DNA of 64,000 nucleotides from Photobacterium chitinilyticum (GCF_004104355.1 NZ_RJLM01000005.1:372001-436000); one strand, 5' to 3'; positions 24,650-34,625 are shown, numbered from the stretch's first letter. The notes: generated by a model from the sequence alone, not told the origin. A program made the numbers and translations.

Positions 24650-26185
24650 ATGAGTACCGATGGAACTACAGTCGACACACCAACAAAAAAGAAGCTCAGC
24701 TTTCCTTCCGCATACACGGTTCTATTTTGTGTTGCCGCTCTGGTAGCAATGCTAACTTGGTTTGTGGATGCAGGGGTTTACAATAAGCTGTCCTATGAAG
24801 GTGAAAGTTTCATGATCACCTTTGCTGACGGCAGTACAGAAACACTTCCCGCAACACAAGAAACATTAGACAAGGTAGGCATAAAGGCCGACTTAGAAAA
24901 GTTCGTCAATGGCGATATCTATAAGCCAGTTGGTATTCCAAATTCCTATACTACGGTTGATCCCAATCCGCAGGGGATAATGGATCTCTTCCAGGCCCCT
25001 ATTCAAGGTATGTATCAATCAATTGATGTGGTGTTTTTCGTACTTGTGATTGGTGGCTTTATTGGCATCGTCAATCATTCCGGTGCGTTTGGCTCAGGCA
25101 TCAATCGATTATCACAGGTGATGACAGGTCGGGAAAAGTGGCTCATCGTTATTGTCACAGCCTTGATAGCCCTTGGCGGTACAAGCTTTGGTATGGCTGA
25201 AGAGACTATTGCTTTCTATCCTATTCTGGTTCCCATTTTCATTGCTGCCGGCTATGACGCTATTGTCGCCCTCGCCGCGATTTATCTAGGCTCCTCAATT
25301 GGGACAATGTGTTCGACGGTTAACCCATTCAGTACCATTATTGCCTCGAATGCTGCGGGTATTAACTGGACGCTTGGTCTAGGCTCTCGGATGGCAATGC
25401 TGATTGCCGGTACGGTTGTATGCATGCTGTATATCATTCGTTATGCGCAGCGAGTTAAAAATGATCCAACACAATCACTCATTTATAGTCAGAAAAAAGA
25501 GATTGAAGCACGCTTCCTAAAGAACATCGATCCTAACGCCTCATCAACCAAGCTTGAAAAGAGACATTCGATTATTCTTACTCTGTTCGCCAGTACCTTC
25601 TTTATTATGGTGTACGGCGTATCAAGCCTTGGCTGGTGGTTTGAAGAGATGACCACGCTGTTCTTCGTTTCTGCAATCGTCATTGCGTTGGTTGACCGGA
25701 TCCCCGAAAAAGAATTTGTTAGAGAATTTATCCAAGGAGCCAATGATCTTCTTGGCGTTGCGCTCATTATTGCTATTGCACGTGGTGTGACAGTATTGAT
25801 GGATGGCGGGATGATCAGTGATTCTATTCTTCATGCCAGCGCAACAATGGTCGAGGGAATGGATAAAGGGCTATTTATTGTTGTAATGATGTTCTTATTT
25901 GCAGGCGTATCATTCTTTGTTCCGTCTTCATCTGGTTTGGCTGTTCTGTCTATGCCTATCATGGCACCATTAGCTGATGTGATAGGTATTCCACGAGACA
26001 ACATTGTAAGTTCTTATCAATTCGGTATGGGATTGATGGCATTTATTACACCTACCGGCCTGGTGCTTGCCTCTCTTGCCATGGTCAATGTTACCTTCGA
26101 CAAATGGCTTAGGTTTGTTATGCCGTTACTTGGTATTCTCGTCGCCATGGCGGCCGCTACCTTGTTGATAAACGTTTATATCTAA
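24650..26185 (+). CDS. YfcC-family membrane transporter
   Basis: A 511-residue protein with about 12 membrane helices and an early periplasmic loop (about residues 45-115). Family blocks are FFVLVIGGFIGIVNHSGAFG, LGGTSFGMAEETIAFYP, GSSIGTMCSTVNPFSTIIAS and VPSSSGLAVLSMPIMAPLAD. This is the DcuC-like/YfcC group (PF03606) of putative basic-amino-acid or dicarboxylate carriers. ArcD-like arginine/ornithine exchange is known for relatives, but no arginine deiminase genes are near, so the substrate is open. GGGG ribosome-like sequence upstream; ends at a hairpin. Confidence 0.88.
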   Translation: MSTDGTTVDTPTKKKLSFPSAYTVLFCVAALVAMLTWFVDAGVYNKLSYEGESFMITFADGSTETLPATQETLDKVGIKADLEKFVNGDIYKPVGIPNSYTTVDPNPQGIMDLFQAPIQGMYQSIDVVFFVLVIGGFIGIVNHSGAFGSGINRLSQVMTGREKWLIVIVTALIALGGTSFGMAEETIAFYPILVPIFIAAGYDAIVALAAIYLGSSIGTMCSTVNPFSTIIASNAAGINWTLGLGSRMAMLIAGTVVCMLYIIRYAQRVKNDPTQSLIYSQKKEIEARFLKNIDPNASSTKLEKRHSIILTLFASTFFIMVYGVSSLGWWFEEMTTLFFVSAIVIALVDRIPEKEFVREFIQGANDLLGVALIIAIARGVTVLMDGGMISDSILHASATMVEGMDKGLFIVVMMFLFAGVSFFVPSSSGLAVLSMPIMAPLADVIGIPRDNIVSSYQFGMGLMAFITPTGLVLASLAMVNVTFDKWLRFVMPLLGILVAMAAATLLINVYI

Positions 26186-26206
26186 CCTCACCTCGCGTTA
26201 ACTAAT

Positions 26207-26239
26207 CACTCCCAACCCAATTGACTTGAGTTGGGAGTG
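26207..26239 (+). terminator. Hairpin after yfcC
   Basis: Perfect 10-bp stem CACTCCCAAC / GTTGGGAGTG with a 13-nt loop. T tract poor. Confidence 0.6.
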
Positions 26240-26317
26240 AGTCGTAATAATTCGAATGATATTCATCTTCCTCTATGCTTTATTAACTACCAAAACTTAA
26301 ATTATCAATGGATAACT

Positions 26318-26959
26318 ATGCCAGAAAGCCAATCTGCACCAACAATACAGCAATTTACAGTAACCGCATTGCTCTTTGATCAATTCGACTTACTGGAGGT
26401 ATCAGGTCCTTTAGAGATGTTTGGAATACTGCCCGAACACTTCAACATCCAATTCGTATCTCAGCTTGGACGACCCGTAGCCAGCATGCAAGGCCCTAAA
26501 CTGGTTGCCGATTTCAGTATTTATAACTCCCATAAGAGCGACATTTTGCTGGTTCCTGGCGGTGCCGGTGTTGAACAGGCTATTACCAACACCTTGTTAA
26601 TTGATTGGTTACAGCAGCAAAGCAATAGCGCCAATTACATCTGCTCTGTCGGTACAGGTGCCGCACTGCTGGCACAGGCCGGTGTATTAAAAGATAAAGC
26701 CGCTACAACAAACAAAAAACGTTATCGCTGGGTAACAGGTATTGGCACCGATATTAACTGGTATCCCGTTGCCCGCTGGGTAAAAGACGGCAGGATTTTC
26801 ACGTCATCAGGAGTTTCGGCTGGTATCGACTTATCTCTGGCAGTGATCGCCCAACTGCTCGATGAGGAAACCGCCCGTAAAACAGCCATTGAGGCAGAGT
26901 ATATCTGGGTTAATGACCCCAGTGATGACCCTTTTGCGCCGTTGCATGTTGTCTCATAA
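26318..26959 (+). CDS. DJ-1/PfpI-family protein
   Basis: Start at the ATG giving MPESQSAPTIQQFTVTALLF; the longer frame begins within the preceding hairpin. The 213-residue protein shows the family core: TALLFDQFDLLEVSGPLEMF, ILLVPGG, and the nucleophile elbow ICSVGTGAALLAQAG with its Cys, plus the conserved block TSSGVSAGIDLSLAVIAQLL. Isonitrile hydratase and the sensor domain of GlxA regulators have this layout, but no DNA-binding domain is attached. Enzymatic activity unknown. Neighbours give no pathway. Confidence 0.87.
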   Translation: MPESQSAPTIQQFTVTALLFDQFDLLEVSGPLEMFGILPEHFNIQFVSQLGRPVASMQGPKLVADFSIYNSHKSDILLVPGGAGVEQAITNTLLIDWLQQQSNSANYICSVGTGAALLAQAGVLKDKAATTNKKRYRWVTGIGTDINWYPVARWVKDGRIFTSSGVSAGIDLSLAVIAQLLDEETARKTAIEAEYIWVNDPSDDPFAPLHVVS

Positions 26960-27002
26960 CTCAACAGTCCAGTCGCTCACGCAATGCTGGAGAGAAGTAA
27001 GA

Positions 27003-27341
27003 TCATTCCCACATGATGTAACACTGCTCTTTTTCTGCCGCTTTCAGCATCTCGATTAAAGGCAGTGCTCGGGTATTAAGGCTAACTACAGGCTCGACAT
27101 CCTGTTCATCGCTATCATCGATATCTGCGCCTTGAGTTTGCCCTTGCTCTCTCGCATCCACTTCTAACTGATGAATACTCGTGGTTGCCTTCTTCAAGTT
27201 GGAAAGCGCCATAGGGATATTCTCCGCATCAATAGCACCAGGAATATTTTCACAATACCCCATCATTTTTAGCATTTGCTTTGCCACATCACCAAACATG
27301 ACAATGTTGCCGCTCACCTTGCAACTAAAAGTAACTAACAT
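27003..27341 (-). CDS. DUF1840 family protein
   Basis: A 112-residue protein. The pattern LVTFSCKVSGNIVMFGDVAK at the start, ENIPMALSNLKKA in the middle, an acidic linker (about residues 70-85) and the end VVSLNTRALPLIEMLKAAEK is that of DUF1840. No signal or membrane segment and no known function. Single gene, downstream of the convergent DJ-1 gene and separate from the rhomboid gene. Confidence 0.85.
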   Translation of the reverse strand: MLVTFSCKVSGNIVMFGDVAKQMLKMMGYCENIPGAIDAENIPMALSNLKKATTSIHQLEVDAREQGQTQGADIDDSDEQDVEPVVSLNTRALPLIEMLKAAEKEQCYIMWE

Positions 27342-27409
27342 TTCAACTCCACCATCTATTACACCGGATATCTACCAAAAAAGCCTATCAGCTAATCAAC
27401 ATATATAGC

Positions 27410-27979
27410 CTATGTTACTGGTTCTCGTTGCTTATCTCGTCGAGAAAAGAAATAACCCGCCAACACACCGGCCAAGGCACCAAAGAAATGACTTTCATAA
27501 CTAACCCAGCTATGCGCCGGAATAAATCCCCACACCATAGAGCCGTATAAGAACATCACAATAACCGCAATAGCAATTGACTTGAGGCTACGATACATAA
27601 TCGCGTAGACCAGTAAATAGGCCCATAAGCCGTAAATAATACCACTTAACCCAACATGGTAATGCATCCGACCAAATACCCAAACGCCAATGCCGCTCCC
27701 TACCCAGCTAATCATAAACACGGCGATAAAGCGAGATAAGCCAGAGCTAGAGACTAAATAGCCTAAGACCGAGAACGAAACTAAATTGCTGAGGAGATGA
27801 GCCCATGACCCATGTAAAAAAGGATAAGCGACAATACCTGTGAAATGGCTAAAATGCCGGGGTAATAGTCCATAATCATTAAGCTGGCCTCTGAAAAACA
27901 CATTGGCAATATGTATCACTAAGGTAAACAAACAAATAAAGCCAATAACTTTCAATGCGTCTTTATCGCTCTGTCTCAA
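27410..27979 (-). CDS. Rhomboid-family intramembrane serine protease
   Basis: A 189-residue six-helix protein. The catalytic serine is S112 in GLSGIIYG and the partner histidine H164 in YESHFFGALAG; H56, H61 and N65 in FLHGSWAHLLSNLVS form the oxyanion-hole/L1 region. It is the minimal bacterial form without the GlpG cytoplasmic domain. Rhomboids cleave membrane-protein helices near the periplasmic side. Its substrate is unknown. It is downstream of the crotonase gene on the same strand but a long hairpin separates them. Confidence 0.93.
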   Translation of the reverse strand: MRQSDKDALKVIGFICLFTLVIHIANVFFRGQLNDYGLLPRHFSHFTGIVAYPFLHGSWAHLLSNLVSFSVLGYLVSSSGLSRFIAVFMISWVGSGIGVWVFGRMHYHVGLSGIIYGLWAYLLVYAIMYRSLKSIAIAVIVMFLYGSMVWGFIPAHSWVSYESHFFGALAGVLAGYFFSRRDKQREPVT

Positions 27980-28094
27980 TTGCTCGCCCTCAGTTATTTC
28001 ATTTATTTTAGTATAAGGCGTTTTTATATCTGATTCAGTGAATTATCAGACACTACAGTGATCAAGAGCTACAACCGAATGGCTTCAAGATAGG

Positions 28095-28123
28095 TGTAAA
28101 GGTGCCTAGCCGGCACCTTTACA
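28095..28123 (-). terminator. Hairpin between crotonase and rhomboid genes
   Basis: Perfect 12-bp stem TGTAAAGGTGCC / GGCACCTTTACA with a 5-nt loop, just after the crotonase stop. No long T run on the reverse strand. Confidence 0.65.
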
Positions 28124-28146
28124 GTATACCAAAACTACTTTACGAC

Positions 28147-28953
28147 TTACCAGAATGACTGGCGATGCTGATAGTCAATATCTGTTTTTGAACGCTGGCG
28201 CTTACCGGCAATAAAAAAATTACGGCCAAGTAGCAAGCGTATTTGACTAAACGTCTCTCGGGCTAACAAGTTTCGCTCACTGCCCGTCCAGCATCGGTTG
28301 GTTGTATGTTTGATTGCAGCCAAAGCATCCGGTGAAGCTTGCGAAATCTGGCGGCAGAACGCTTTAGCCGCAGCCATCGGGTCGTCACTTACATCTGTCA
28401 CCAGTGATATTTTTCGCGCTTCTTCCCCCGACAAAATCTCACCGGTCATGGTTAGCTTCATCGCCACATCTTTAGTCACAACTTCTCTTAATGACAATAA
28501 CCCAGCCATATCTGGAACAAGCCCCCAGCGAACTTCCATAATAGAAAGCTCACTATCTGGCGTCACGAACCTAAAATCTGCCCCCATCACTATCTGCAAC
28601 CCGCCTCCGTAACAACGTCCTTGAATAACGGCAATCACAGGTACAGGGATCAATCGCCAATTACGAGATACTCGTTGCGCTAAGTTGGCATTGCCTGGCA
28701 GAACTTTTGCCAGCAAACGCAGGGCTTTATTTTTTGATGTCGCTACACTTTTTATGTCTAACCCGCTGCTAAATGTCCCTCCATTCCCGGTTAGGATTAC
28801 CGCACGAATGTCTTTTCGTTTTCTTAGCTGTTTACTGACCGCATCCAATTCACGAAACATTTCCATATCCAGAGCATTCAGTTTATCAGGCCGATTAAGA
28901 GCAACCGTCACTATTCCCCGCTCTTCTGTCACTTCCAGTTTATTCCAAGTCAT
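28147..28953 (-). CDS. Enoyl-CoA hydratase/isomerase (crotonase) family protein
   Basis: A 268-residue protein with crotonase oxyanion-hole segments TFSSGLDIKSVA and GRCYGGGLQIVMGADFRF, and the trimer-region helix MTGEILSGEEARKISLVTDV. The catalytic position after GLVPDMAGLLSLREVV carries Asp rather than the two Glu of classical hydratases, so it may be an isomerase-type or uncharacterised member acting on acyl-CoA. Length is normal; the C-terminus (AGKRQRSKTDIDYQHRQSFW) is basic. Stand-alone gene, no beta-oxidation partners adjacent. Confidence 0.87.
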   Translation of the reverse strand: MTWNKLEVTEERGIVTVALNRPDKLNALDMEMFRELDAVSKQLRKRKDIRAVILTGNGGTFSSGLDIKSVATSKNKALRLLAKVLPGNANLAQRVSRNWRLIPVPVIAVIQGRCYGGGLQIVMGADFRFVTPDSELSIMEVRWGLVPDMAGLLSLREVVTKDVAMKLTMTGEILSGEEARKISLVTDVSDDPMAAAKAFCRQISQASPDALAAIKHTTNRCWTGSERNLLARETFSQIRLLLGRNFFIAGKRQRSKTDIDYQHRQSFW

Positions 28954-29191
28954 GAATAATATCCTTATCTGGTCTGTCCAGTTAAACTTAACACATAAAC
29001 AACAAAAGGCTAATTTTCAATCAAGGCATTAGCGGGAATTATCAGACTTTACTCAAGTATCACCGAGATTGAACCATAGTACTGCTTTGTTACACATCCA
29101 TTTAAAACAACAGTATAAACAAGTTGCATATTGGTGTTTTCACGGTACACTCGTCCAATAAGAAATGAAGCTTGGCTAGGTTACAACAGAT

Positions 29192-30598
29192 ATGAATGTT
29201 ATCAGTAAGTTGTGTTTATTATCTACCATATGTGGTTTGGTCGCGTGCAAAACAGAAAGTCAGCTTGATCTCGATTCATTGAGTATCAATCATCACAATC
29301 AAAATTTAGAGATTTCCGGCTTTGTCATAACAGAGCAAAGCAGTCCACTTTCTGTTCCTGAAGAGTACGTTCAAATTCATACACTTTCATCTCAGCTTCT
29401 TGGGCAACACTGGCTGCAGCATCCTAATTTTCTTGGCGATCTTGCTGAACTAAAGGCATTGTTCAAAAACACCCGCCTCCCTGAGGCCGGCTCTTTTATT
29501 GCAGCCTTAGAACAAACCAAGAATCACTATATCAACTCTCTCAATAATATTGATTTGAAAGCGAAGGGACTGCAACGAGAGATCGATAAAGATCTTGATG
29601 ATTACAAAACATCAATAGCAGAGCTAGAGACGAAAATTCTTTTTCTTCAAACGTCTGAAAATGTTTATCATGAAAGAGTTCGAACGCTTGAGCTAAATAT
29701 TAAACTCCAGTCCCGTCAATATCATCAAATCAACGATGTACTTCGCCAGTCTTTACAACAACTCCTCAATAAACACGCCCCTAATATCCAGCTTATTAAT
29801 GAACTCACATTCAGTTACGATGATCAGCCTCACGCTATATGTCGGCAATACAATGGTATGTCAGAGCTATTAACAACTATCTCCCAAAACTGTGTATACA
29901 TTAATCGTGATCAACTATTGTCTCCTTTTCCCTCCTTTCTAAAGGGACGTGCATCGGATCTTATTGATAGTTATGCACCTGCAATATGGCGCTCGATGAC
30001 AAGACTCAATGGCTATTTCGACACAACAAAGAACAAACAATACTTTCCAGATAACCTCAAATACCAACTCGCGCAGACACGTCAGGCTCTAAGAGAAAAG
30101 AAATACATCAATGAAAATAAATCAGCACTTCTGCTTCATCGGTATCAGCAAGAATTAGCTTATACCCGGCAGCAACAAGACGACACTCTGAGTAAACGCT
30201 TTCTCGATCAGAACTTGCGTATTGATACAAGATCAGATGCATTCATTAACCTGCTGAACCAAACAGAATCACCAGTACACCCTTATGCCGATCTCTACAA
30301 TTCAACCGGTATAAAAAATCGCTTTACCCATGCATATGCCGAGAAAGTCTTGAGCCAGTATCCGTACGAGCTCTCCTTTACGGTATCGCCATCAGGGTAT
30401 TTCTCTATTCCAAATCAAACTAAAGCCAAAAGTGTGATCTTCAATTTCACCGATGGCAGTCAGTTCCTTAACTTCAAAATAACTAAACGCAGTCCACTCC
30501 CTCATATCATTAGCTCGGAGAGTACAAACCTATCACTAAACACTCATTCACTAATCGATGCGCTTAGTGAAAAGCTAGAACAACGTTGGGCTATTTAG
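29192..30598 (+). CDS. Uncharacterised lipoprotein with central coiled coil
   Basis: A 468-residue protein with lipoprotein signal LLSTICGLVAC (Cys19). Residues about 110-195 (NHYINSLNNIDLKAKGLQRE onwards, rich in Lys, Glu, Leu) form a predicted coiled coil, and about 285-330 give a second helical Gln/Arg-rich stretch. The C-terminal quarter (about 390-445) looks like beta structure (YELSFTVSPSGYFSIPNQT, VIFNFTDGSQFLNFKI). No family recognised. The stop overlaps the facing lipoprotein gene at 30591 by 8 nt. Promoter lies in the 238-bp divergent gap to the crotonase gene. Confidence 0.75.
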   Translation: MNVISKLCLLSTICGLVACKTESQLDLDSLSINHHNQNLEISGFVITEQSSPLSVPEEYVQIHTLSSQLLGQHWLQHPNFLGDLAELKALFKNTRLPEAGSFIAALEQTKNHYINSLNNIDLKAKGLQREIDKDLDDYKTSIAELETKILFLQTSENVYHERVRTLELNIKLQSRQYHQINDVLRQSLQQLLNKHAPNIQLINELTFSYDDQPHAICRQYNGMSELLTTISQNCVYINRDQLLSPFPSFLKGRASDLIDSYAPAIWRSMTRLNGYFDTTKNKQYFPDNLKYQLAQTRQALREKKYINENKSALLLHRYQQELAYTRQQQDDTLSKRFLDQNLRIDTRSDAFINLLNQTESPVHPYADLYNSTGIKNRFTHAYAEKVLSQYPYELSFTVSPSGYFSIPNQTKAKSVIFNFTDGSQFLNFKITKRSPLPHIISSESTNLSLNTHSLIDALSEKLEQRWAI

Positions 30599-31103
30599 CT
30601 TCGAGGTTACTTATCGGCATTTTGCTGAAGCCGAACGCTTCTGCGGTAATTAACCATTCGCTGACGGTAGGAGAAGATATCGGTTCCATGCTATGAATAA
30701 TGGTAGTTAGATCGCCGCCAGTGCATGTTGTGCCATTTTGCTCAATTGTCACGCTAAATAAAGGTAAATGATGATTTAGAGAGACGCACCACTCCCCCTT
30801 GAACGCCCCGTCTTTTAACTTACAGACTTCTGCCATTAGCGCGAGATATTCTTCTGGCGAACCTCTTTTTTCATCGATACACCAAAAGCGCTCATAACTG
30901 ATATAACCGTCACGCGGGTGATACACCTTCCCGGGAATGACTGCTGTGACATCCAACACTCCCCCCCGAGTGGCTTTGACATACCGTTCAGATAACGTCG
31001 ATATATCATCAGATGCATTGGGTATTGGTTTTGAATAAAGATCGCTGATACACGATGCTATTAATGCACATACAAAAACTAAAAAGAGCCTGGGTCTCTT
31101 CAT
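30591..31103 (-). CDS. Uncharacterised small lipoprotein
   Basis: A 170-residue protein with signal MKRPRLFLVFVCALIASC giving lipidated Cys18. The mature part has several cysteines (FWCIDEK, AEVCKLKDGAFKGEWCVS, TTCTGG) that could form disulfides in the periplasm, and a strand-rich core. No family recognised. It converges with, and overlaps by 8 nt, the larger lipoprotein gene; this antisense arrangement of two unknown lipoproteins is notable but may be accidental. Confidence 0.7.
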   Translation of the reverse strand: MKRPRLFLVFVCALIASCISDLYSKPIPNASDDISTLSERYVKATRGGVLDVTAVIPGKVYHPRDGYISYERFWCIDEKRGSPEEYLALMAEVCKLKDGAFKGEWCVSLNHHLPLFSVTIEQNGTTCTGGDLTTIIHSMEPISSPTVSEWLITAEAFGFSKMPISNLEAK

Positions 31104-31192
31104 ATCTGGCTATGCCCCTACCTGTTAGCCGCGGTAACCCATCAATATGACGTTTACTCTGGCATGCTAGTAAGCATATACCCAAACGACTG

Positions 31193-32095
31193 CTAGATGC
31201 CGAATTCGGAATAATCTCGCATATAACGATTCAGATAATCGAGAAAGACTCGTATCTTGGGAGAAACAAGCTCTCGTTTTAAATAAATAGCATAAGTCGA
31301 GCTCATCACTTCATAAGGGCTAAAAGTACGCTGAGGCATAACATGAATCAACTCACCACTTTGCAATTCTTTTTGAACCGCCCATAGAGGCATTAAGGCA
31401 AGACCGGCATGATTAAGCAACAATTGCTTCTGTCCGTTCACGGTATTGACAGTAATACCACTTGCAATATCAAGCCGTTTTACCGCGTCATCCATCAAAT
31501 ACCACTCACGCCAACCCGCATAGCCATAACGAATACACAGATGGTTGCTGAGTACCTGAGGCGATTCAGGCATACCTTTACTAGCCAGATATTCAGGGCT
31601 AGCACAGAGCAAAAAATTATTGGCTAGCAGTTTTTTTGCAATCATGGTTGAATCTGGCAAACGTCCGCTACGAATCGCAACATCAATATTTTCTTCAACT
31701 AAATCAACAACTCGCTCAGTTAATTCCAGTTCAACATCAATATCAGGGTACTGTTCAAAGAAACCGGGGATCAGGGGTAATATTACTGACTCACCAAACC
31801 CTACCGTCATGCTAACCCTCAGCTTTCCTTTAGGACGCTGCTGTAGATCATTGACCGCACGCTTGGCCTCATCAACCTCAGAAACTATCCGTTGCGAATA
31901 AGCATAGTAACGCTGACCCGCTTCAGTGAGCCCTAGGTTACGAGTCGTACGGTTTAGCAACCTCACCCCGAGATCTTTTTCGAGCGCCGCAATTTGCCGT
32001 GATATCGAGGATGGCTGCACATCAAAAACTCGACTGGCCTCAGAAATACTGCCTGTTTCCACTACACAGTTAAAATATTGCAATCGCGTAATCAT
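31193..32095 (-). CDS. LysR-family transcriptional regulator
   Basis: Start at the ATG giving MITRLQYFNCVVETGSISEA, with AAGGA five bases upstream of the ATG. The 300-residue protein has the LysR HTH (RVFDVQPSSISRQIAALEKD, LLNRTTRNLGLTEAGQRYY) and a periplasmic-binding-fold effector domain (about residues 90-295). It is divergent from a quinone-oxidoreductase gene 147 bp away, the classic LysR arrangement, so that gene is the probable target, with an aldehyde or quinone-like inducer (inference). Confidence 0.93.
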   Translation of the reverse strand: MITRLQYFNCVVETGSISEASRVFDVQPSSISRQIAALEKDLGVRLLNRTTRNLGLTEAGQRYYAYSQRIVSEVDEAKRAVNDLQQRPKGKLRVSMTVGFGESVILPLIPGFFEQYPDIDVELELTERVVDLVEENIDVAIRSGRLPDSTMIAKKLLANNFLLCASPEYLASKGMPESPQVLSNHLCIRYGYAGWREWYLMDDAVKRLDIASGITVNTVNGQKQLLLNHAGLALMPLWAVQKELQSGELIHVMPQRTFSPYEVMSSTYAIYLKRELVSPKIRVFLDYLNRYMRDYSEFGI

Positions 32096-32242
32096 CACAT
32101 TCCTTAAGTCTCAAGCTTTAGCACAACACTAATTCAGTATTGTCTAAAAAGCAAAAGTATCTTGCCATTCGCTATCTTGATGCTAGTAGAGCAATAATTA
32201 TAATGGCGGCATATTCACACAAGCATTACAGAGAAACCTACA

Positions 32243-33220
32243 ATGAAAGCAATGATCATTAATTCACTCGGAAACAGCGACGTATTTCAACTTGTTGAGC
32301 GAGAAAAGCCACAAGTCAGGACTGGACACATGATTGTTGCGGTTAAGGCAACTAGCGTGAACCCACTCGACACAATGCTTCGATCGGCCGAAACGCCGTG
32401 GTCGGCAAATTTACCGGAAATCCTTCATGGAGATGTGGCTGGTATCGTCACCAGTGTTGGTGACGGCGTAACAAAATTCAACGTAGGAGATGAGGTCTAT
32501 GGCTGTGCGGGCGGAATTGCGGGGACAGACGGTGCCCTTGCGGAGTTCATGCTGGTCGATGCAGACTTGATGGCATTAAAACCCAAATCCCTCAGCATGC
32601 GTGAAGCCGCAGCACTTCCACTGGTGTCGATTACTGCCTGGGAAGCGTTAGTCGATAAATTAAAAGTACAGCCTAATCATAATGTATTGATCCATGGCGC
32701 AACTGGCGGTGTCGGTCATATTGCCGTTCAGCTTGCCAAGCACCTTGGCGCAAGTGTCACGGCCACAACACTTCCCCACAACCTAGAAACGGCATTAACA
32801 CTCGGTGCCGACAACTTGGTAAATGCCGCCGAACAAGACGTTCAGAGCTATGTCAATCAGTACACTGAGGGCTATGGATTTGATGCTATTTTCGACACGA
32901 TTGCTGGTGATAATATTCAACGTAGCTTTGAAGCAGCACGCTTTAATGGCTCAGTTGCAACCACCTTACCAATCAATGATGTATTGCAGGTCGCTCTCAA
33001 AAGCCTGAGTTTTCACAGCGTGCTGATGCTAATTCCGCTGGTACACGGACTAAATCGCTGTAAACACGGAGAGATCCTGACTCAAATTGCCATTCTAGTC
33101 GACAGTGGAAAGATCACGCCTCTAATCGATGAATCCTGCTTTTCTATTTGGGAAGTATCGCAAGCACATCAACACCTCGAGTCAGGCCAGGCTGTAGGTA
33201 AGGTAGTATTAAGCGCATAA
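32243..33220 (+). CDS. Zinc-independent quinone oxidoreductase-type MDR enzyme
   Basis: A 325-residue medium-chain dehydrogenase/reductase: N-terminal GroES-like domain (VKATSVNPLDTMLRSAETPW, ILHGDVAGIVTSVGDGV) and NAD(P)-binding Rossmann fold (NVLIHGATGGVGHIAVQLAK). The structural- and catalytic-zinc cysteines of alcohol dehydrogenases are missing, as in zeta-crystallin/QOR members, which reduce quinones or enals with NADPH. Likely controlled by the divergent LysR protein. Ends at a 12-bp hairpin. Confidence 0.9.
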   Translation: MKAMIINSLGNSDVFQLVEREKPQVRTGHMIVAVKATSVNPLDTMLRSAETPWSANLPEILHGDVAGIVTSVGDGVTKFNVGDEVYGCAGGIAGTDGALAEFMLVDADLMALKPKSLSMREAAALPLVSITAWEALVDKLKVQPNHNVLIHGATGGVGHIAVQLAKHLGASVTATTLPHNLETALTLGADNLVNAAEQDVQSYVNQYTEGYGFDAIFDTIAGDNIQRSFEAARFNGSVATTLPINDVLQVALKSLSFHSVLMLIPLVHGLNRCKHGEILTQIAILVDSGKITPLIDESCFSIWEVSQAHQHLESGQAVGKVVLSA

Positions 33221-33233
33221 TTGTTAACTATAT

Positions 33234-33265
33234 AACAAGGTGGCATGACATCCTGCCACCTTGTT
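33234..33265 (+). terminator. Terminator after the oxidoreductase gene
   Basis: Perfect 12-bp stem AACAAGGTGGCA / TGCCACCTTGTT with an 8-nt loop. Confidence 0.8.
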
Positions 33266-33400
33266 GAGAGAAACTATCCACCGCTAATATTCGCAAACAA
33301 TTATTCCTTCCATATAACACTAAGTGTCTCAAAGGTAATACAGCTCTTTTTACTTCGGCTCCCCTAAACTAAGTCTAAATAACACAACTGAGCTGAGTAA

Positions 33401-33586
33401 ATGGAAGACAAGTTACTGATCGCGGATACTAAAGATATTTTGGATGCCTTCGTTGATAACGGATTACATAAAGAGTTCGCGATTTATTGCCAATTTCCAC
33501 ATAGCCATAAAGTAATTTACGATATCCGGATCAGAGAAGTACGATCCATTGAGTTTAACGATGGTTTCAGGTTACAGAGAAAATAG
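33401..33586 (+). CDS. Small hypothetical protein, 61 aa
   Basis: Product starts MEDKLLIADTKDILDAFVDN and ends NDGFRLQRK. It has mixed alpha/beta character and no membrane segment or Cys cluster. The ribosome site is weak (GCTGAG). The stop is one base from the stop of the convergent acr3 gene. No family recognised. The balanced composition and clean position between terminator and acr3 favour a real gene, but it is short. Confidence 0.5.
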   Translation: MEDKLLIADTKDILDAFVDNGLHKEFAIYCQFPHSHKVIYDIRIREVRSIEFNDGFRLQRK

Positions 33587-33587
33587 A

Positions 33588-34625
33588 TCAGCTCACTTCT
33601 TTAGGTCGTTCCCCTTCAGACACAAACTGGCTTTTCGTTCTGTTTGCATAAGCAACCAGCGATAACATAACTGGCACTTCAACAAGCACCCCGACAACTG
33701 TCGCCAACGCCGCTCCTGAGTGAATTCCAAACAAACTAATAGCAACCGCAACCGCCAGTTCGAAAAAGTTAGATGCACCTATCATGCTTCCCGGCGCAGC
33801 AACACAATGTGGCTGTTTCCACTTTTTCATCCAAACATACGTAACAGCGAAGATAAGGTAGGTTTGGATCAGCAGCGGAATCGCAATCAGAACAATATCG
33901 ACAGGATTATCTAGAATAGTCTGCGCCTGAAAACCAAACAAAAGGATCACCGTGCCAACAAGGCCCATAATCGAAAGCGGCTTCATAGTTGCTGACAGCT
34001 TATCAATTTTCACTTTGTTGCGTACTAACTGGCGAGTAAGCGCACCAGCTATTAGAGGGATCACAACAAACAAGCTCACGGATAACAACAATGTATCCCA
34101 AGGCACAGTGACATCAGTTACACCCAGCAAGAAAGCTGCAATAGGAGCAAAAGCAACCACCATGATCAGATCATTAATTGCTACTTGCGCAACAGTATAG
34201 TTCGCATCCCCTTTCGTTAGCTGGCTCCAGACAAAAACCATGGCGGTACAAGGAGCAACCCCCAACAAGATCATACCGGCAATATACTCTTCACCCAGTG
34301 AAGGCGAGATCCAGTCGCCAAAGACATAGCGCATAAACACCATCGCCAGCAGCGCCATTGTGAACGGCTTAATCAACCAGTTAACGGCAATCGTGATGAT
34401 CAGCCCCTTGGGTCTACGATGAATATCGCGAACGGCTTTGAAGTCGACCTGCATCATCATCGGATAGATCATTAACCAGATAAGAACAGCTATCACCATA
34501 TTGATCTGGGCGTACTGCAAGCCTCCCAGATAAGTAAATACCTCAGGAAACAAAGAACCACAAACCAAGCCTGTCACCATGCCCAGCCCGACCCATATAC
34601 TTAGAAAACGTTCAAAAATTCCCAT
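33588..34625 (-). CDS. acr3: Acr3-type arsenite efflux transporter
   Basis: A 345-residue ten-helix carrier of the ACR3 (BASS-fold) family. Signatures are [35 protein letters not shown] with the conserved transport cysteine, [12 protein letters not shown] and [20 protein letters not shown]. It exports arsenite as a proton antiporter from the inner membrane. The gene is downstream of arsR on the same strand but after a terminator, and has its own copy of the ArsR-like operator 21 nt upstream of its start. No arsC arsenate reductase is visible nearby. Confidence 0.95.
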   Translation of the reverse strand: MGIFERFLSIWVGLGMVTGLVCGSLFPEVFTYLGGLQYAQINMVIAVLIWLMIYPMMMQVDFKAVRDIHRRPKGLIITIAVNWLIKPFTMALLAMVFMRYVFGDWISPSLGEEYIAGMILLGVAPCTAMVFVWSQLTKGDANYTVAQVAINDLIMVVAFAPIAAFLLGVTDVTVPWDTLLLSVSLFVVIPLIAGALTRQLVRNKVKIDKLSATMKPLSIMGLVGTVILLFGFQAQTILDNPVDIVLIAIPLLIQTYLIFAVTYVWMKKWKQPHCVAAPGSMIGASNFFELAVAVAISLFGIHSGAALATVVGVLVEVPVMLSLVAYANRTKSQFVSEGERPKEVS

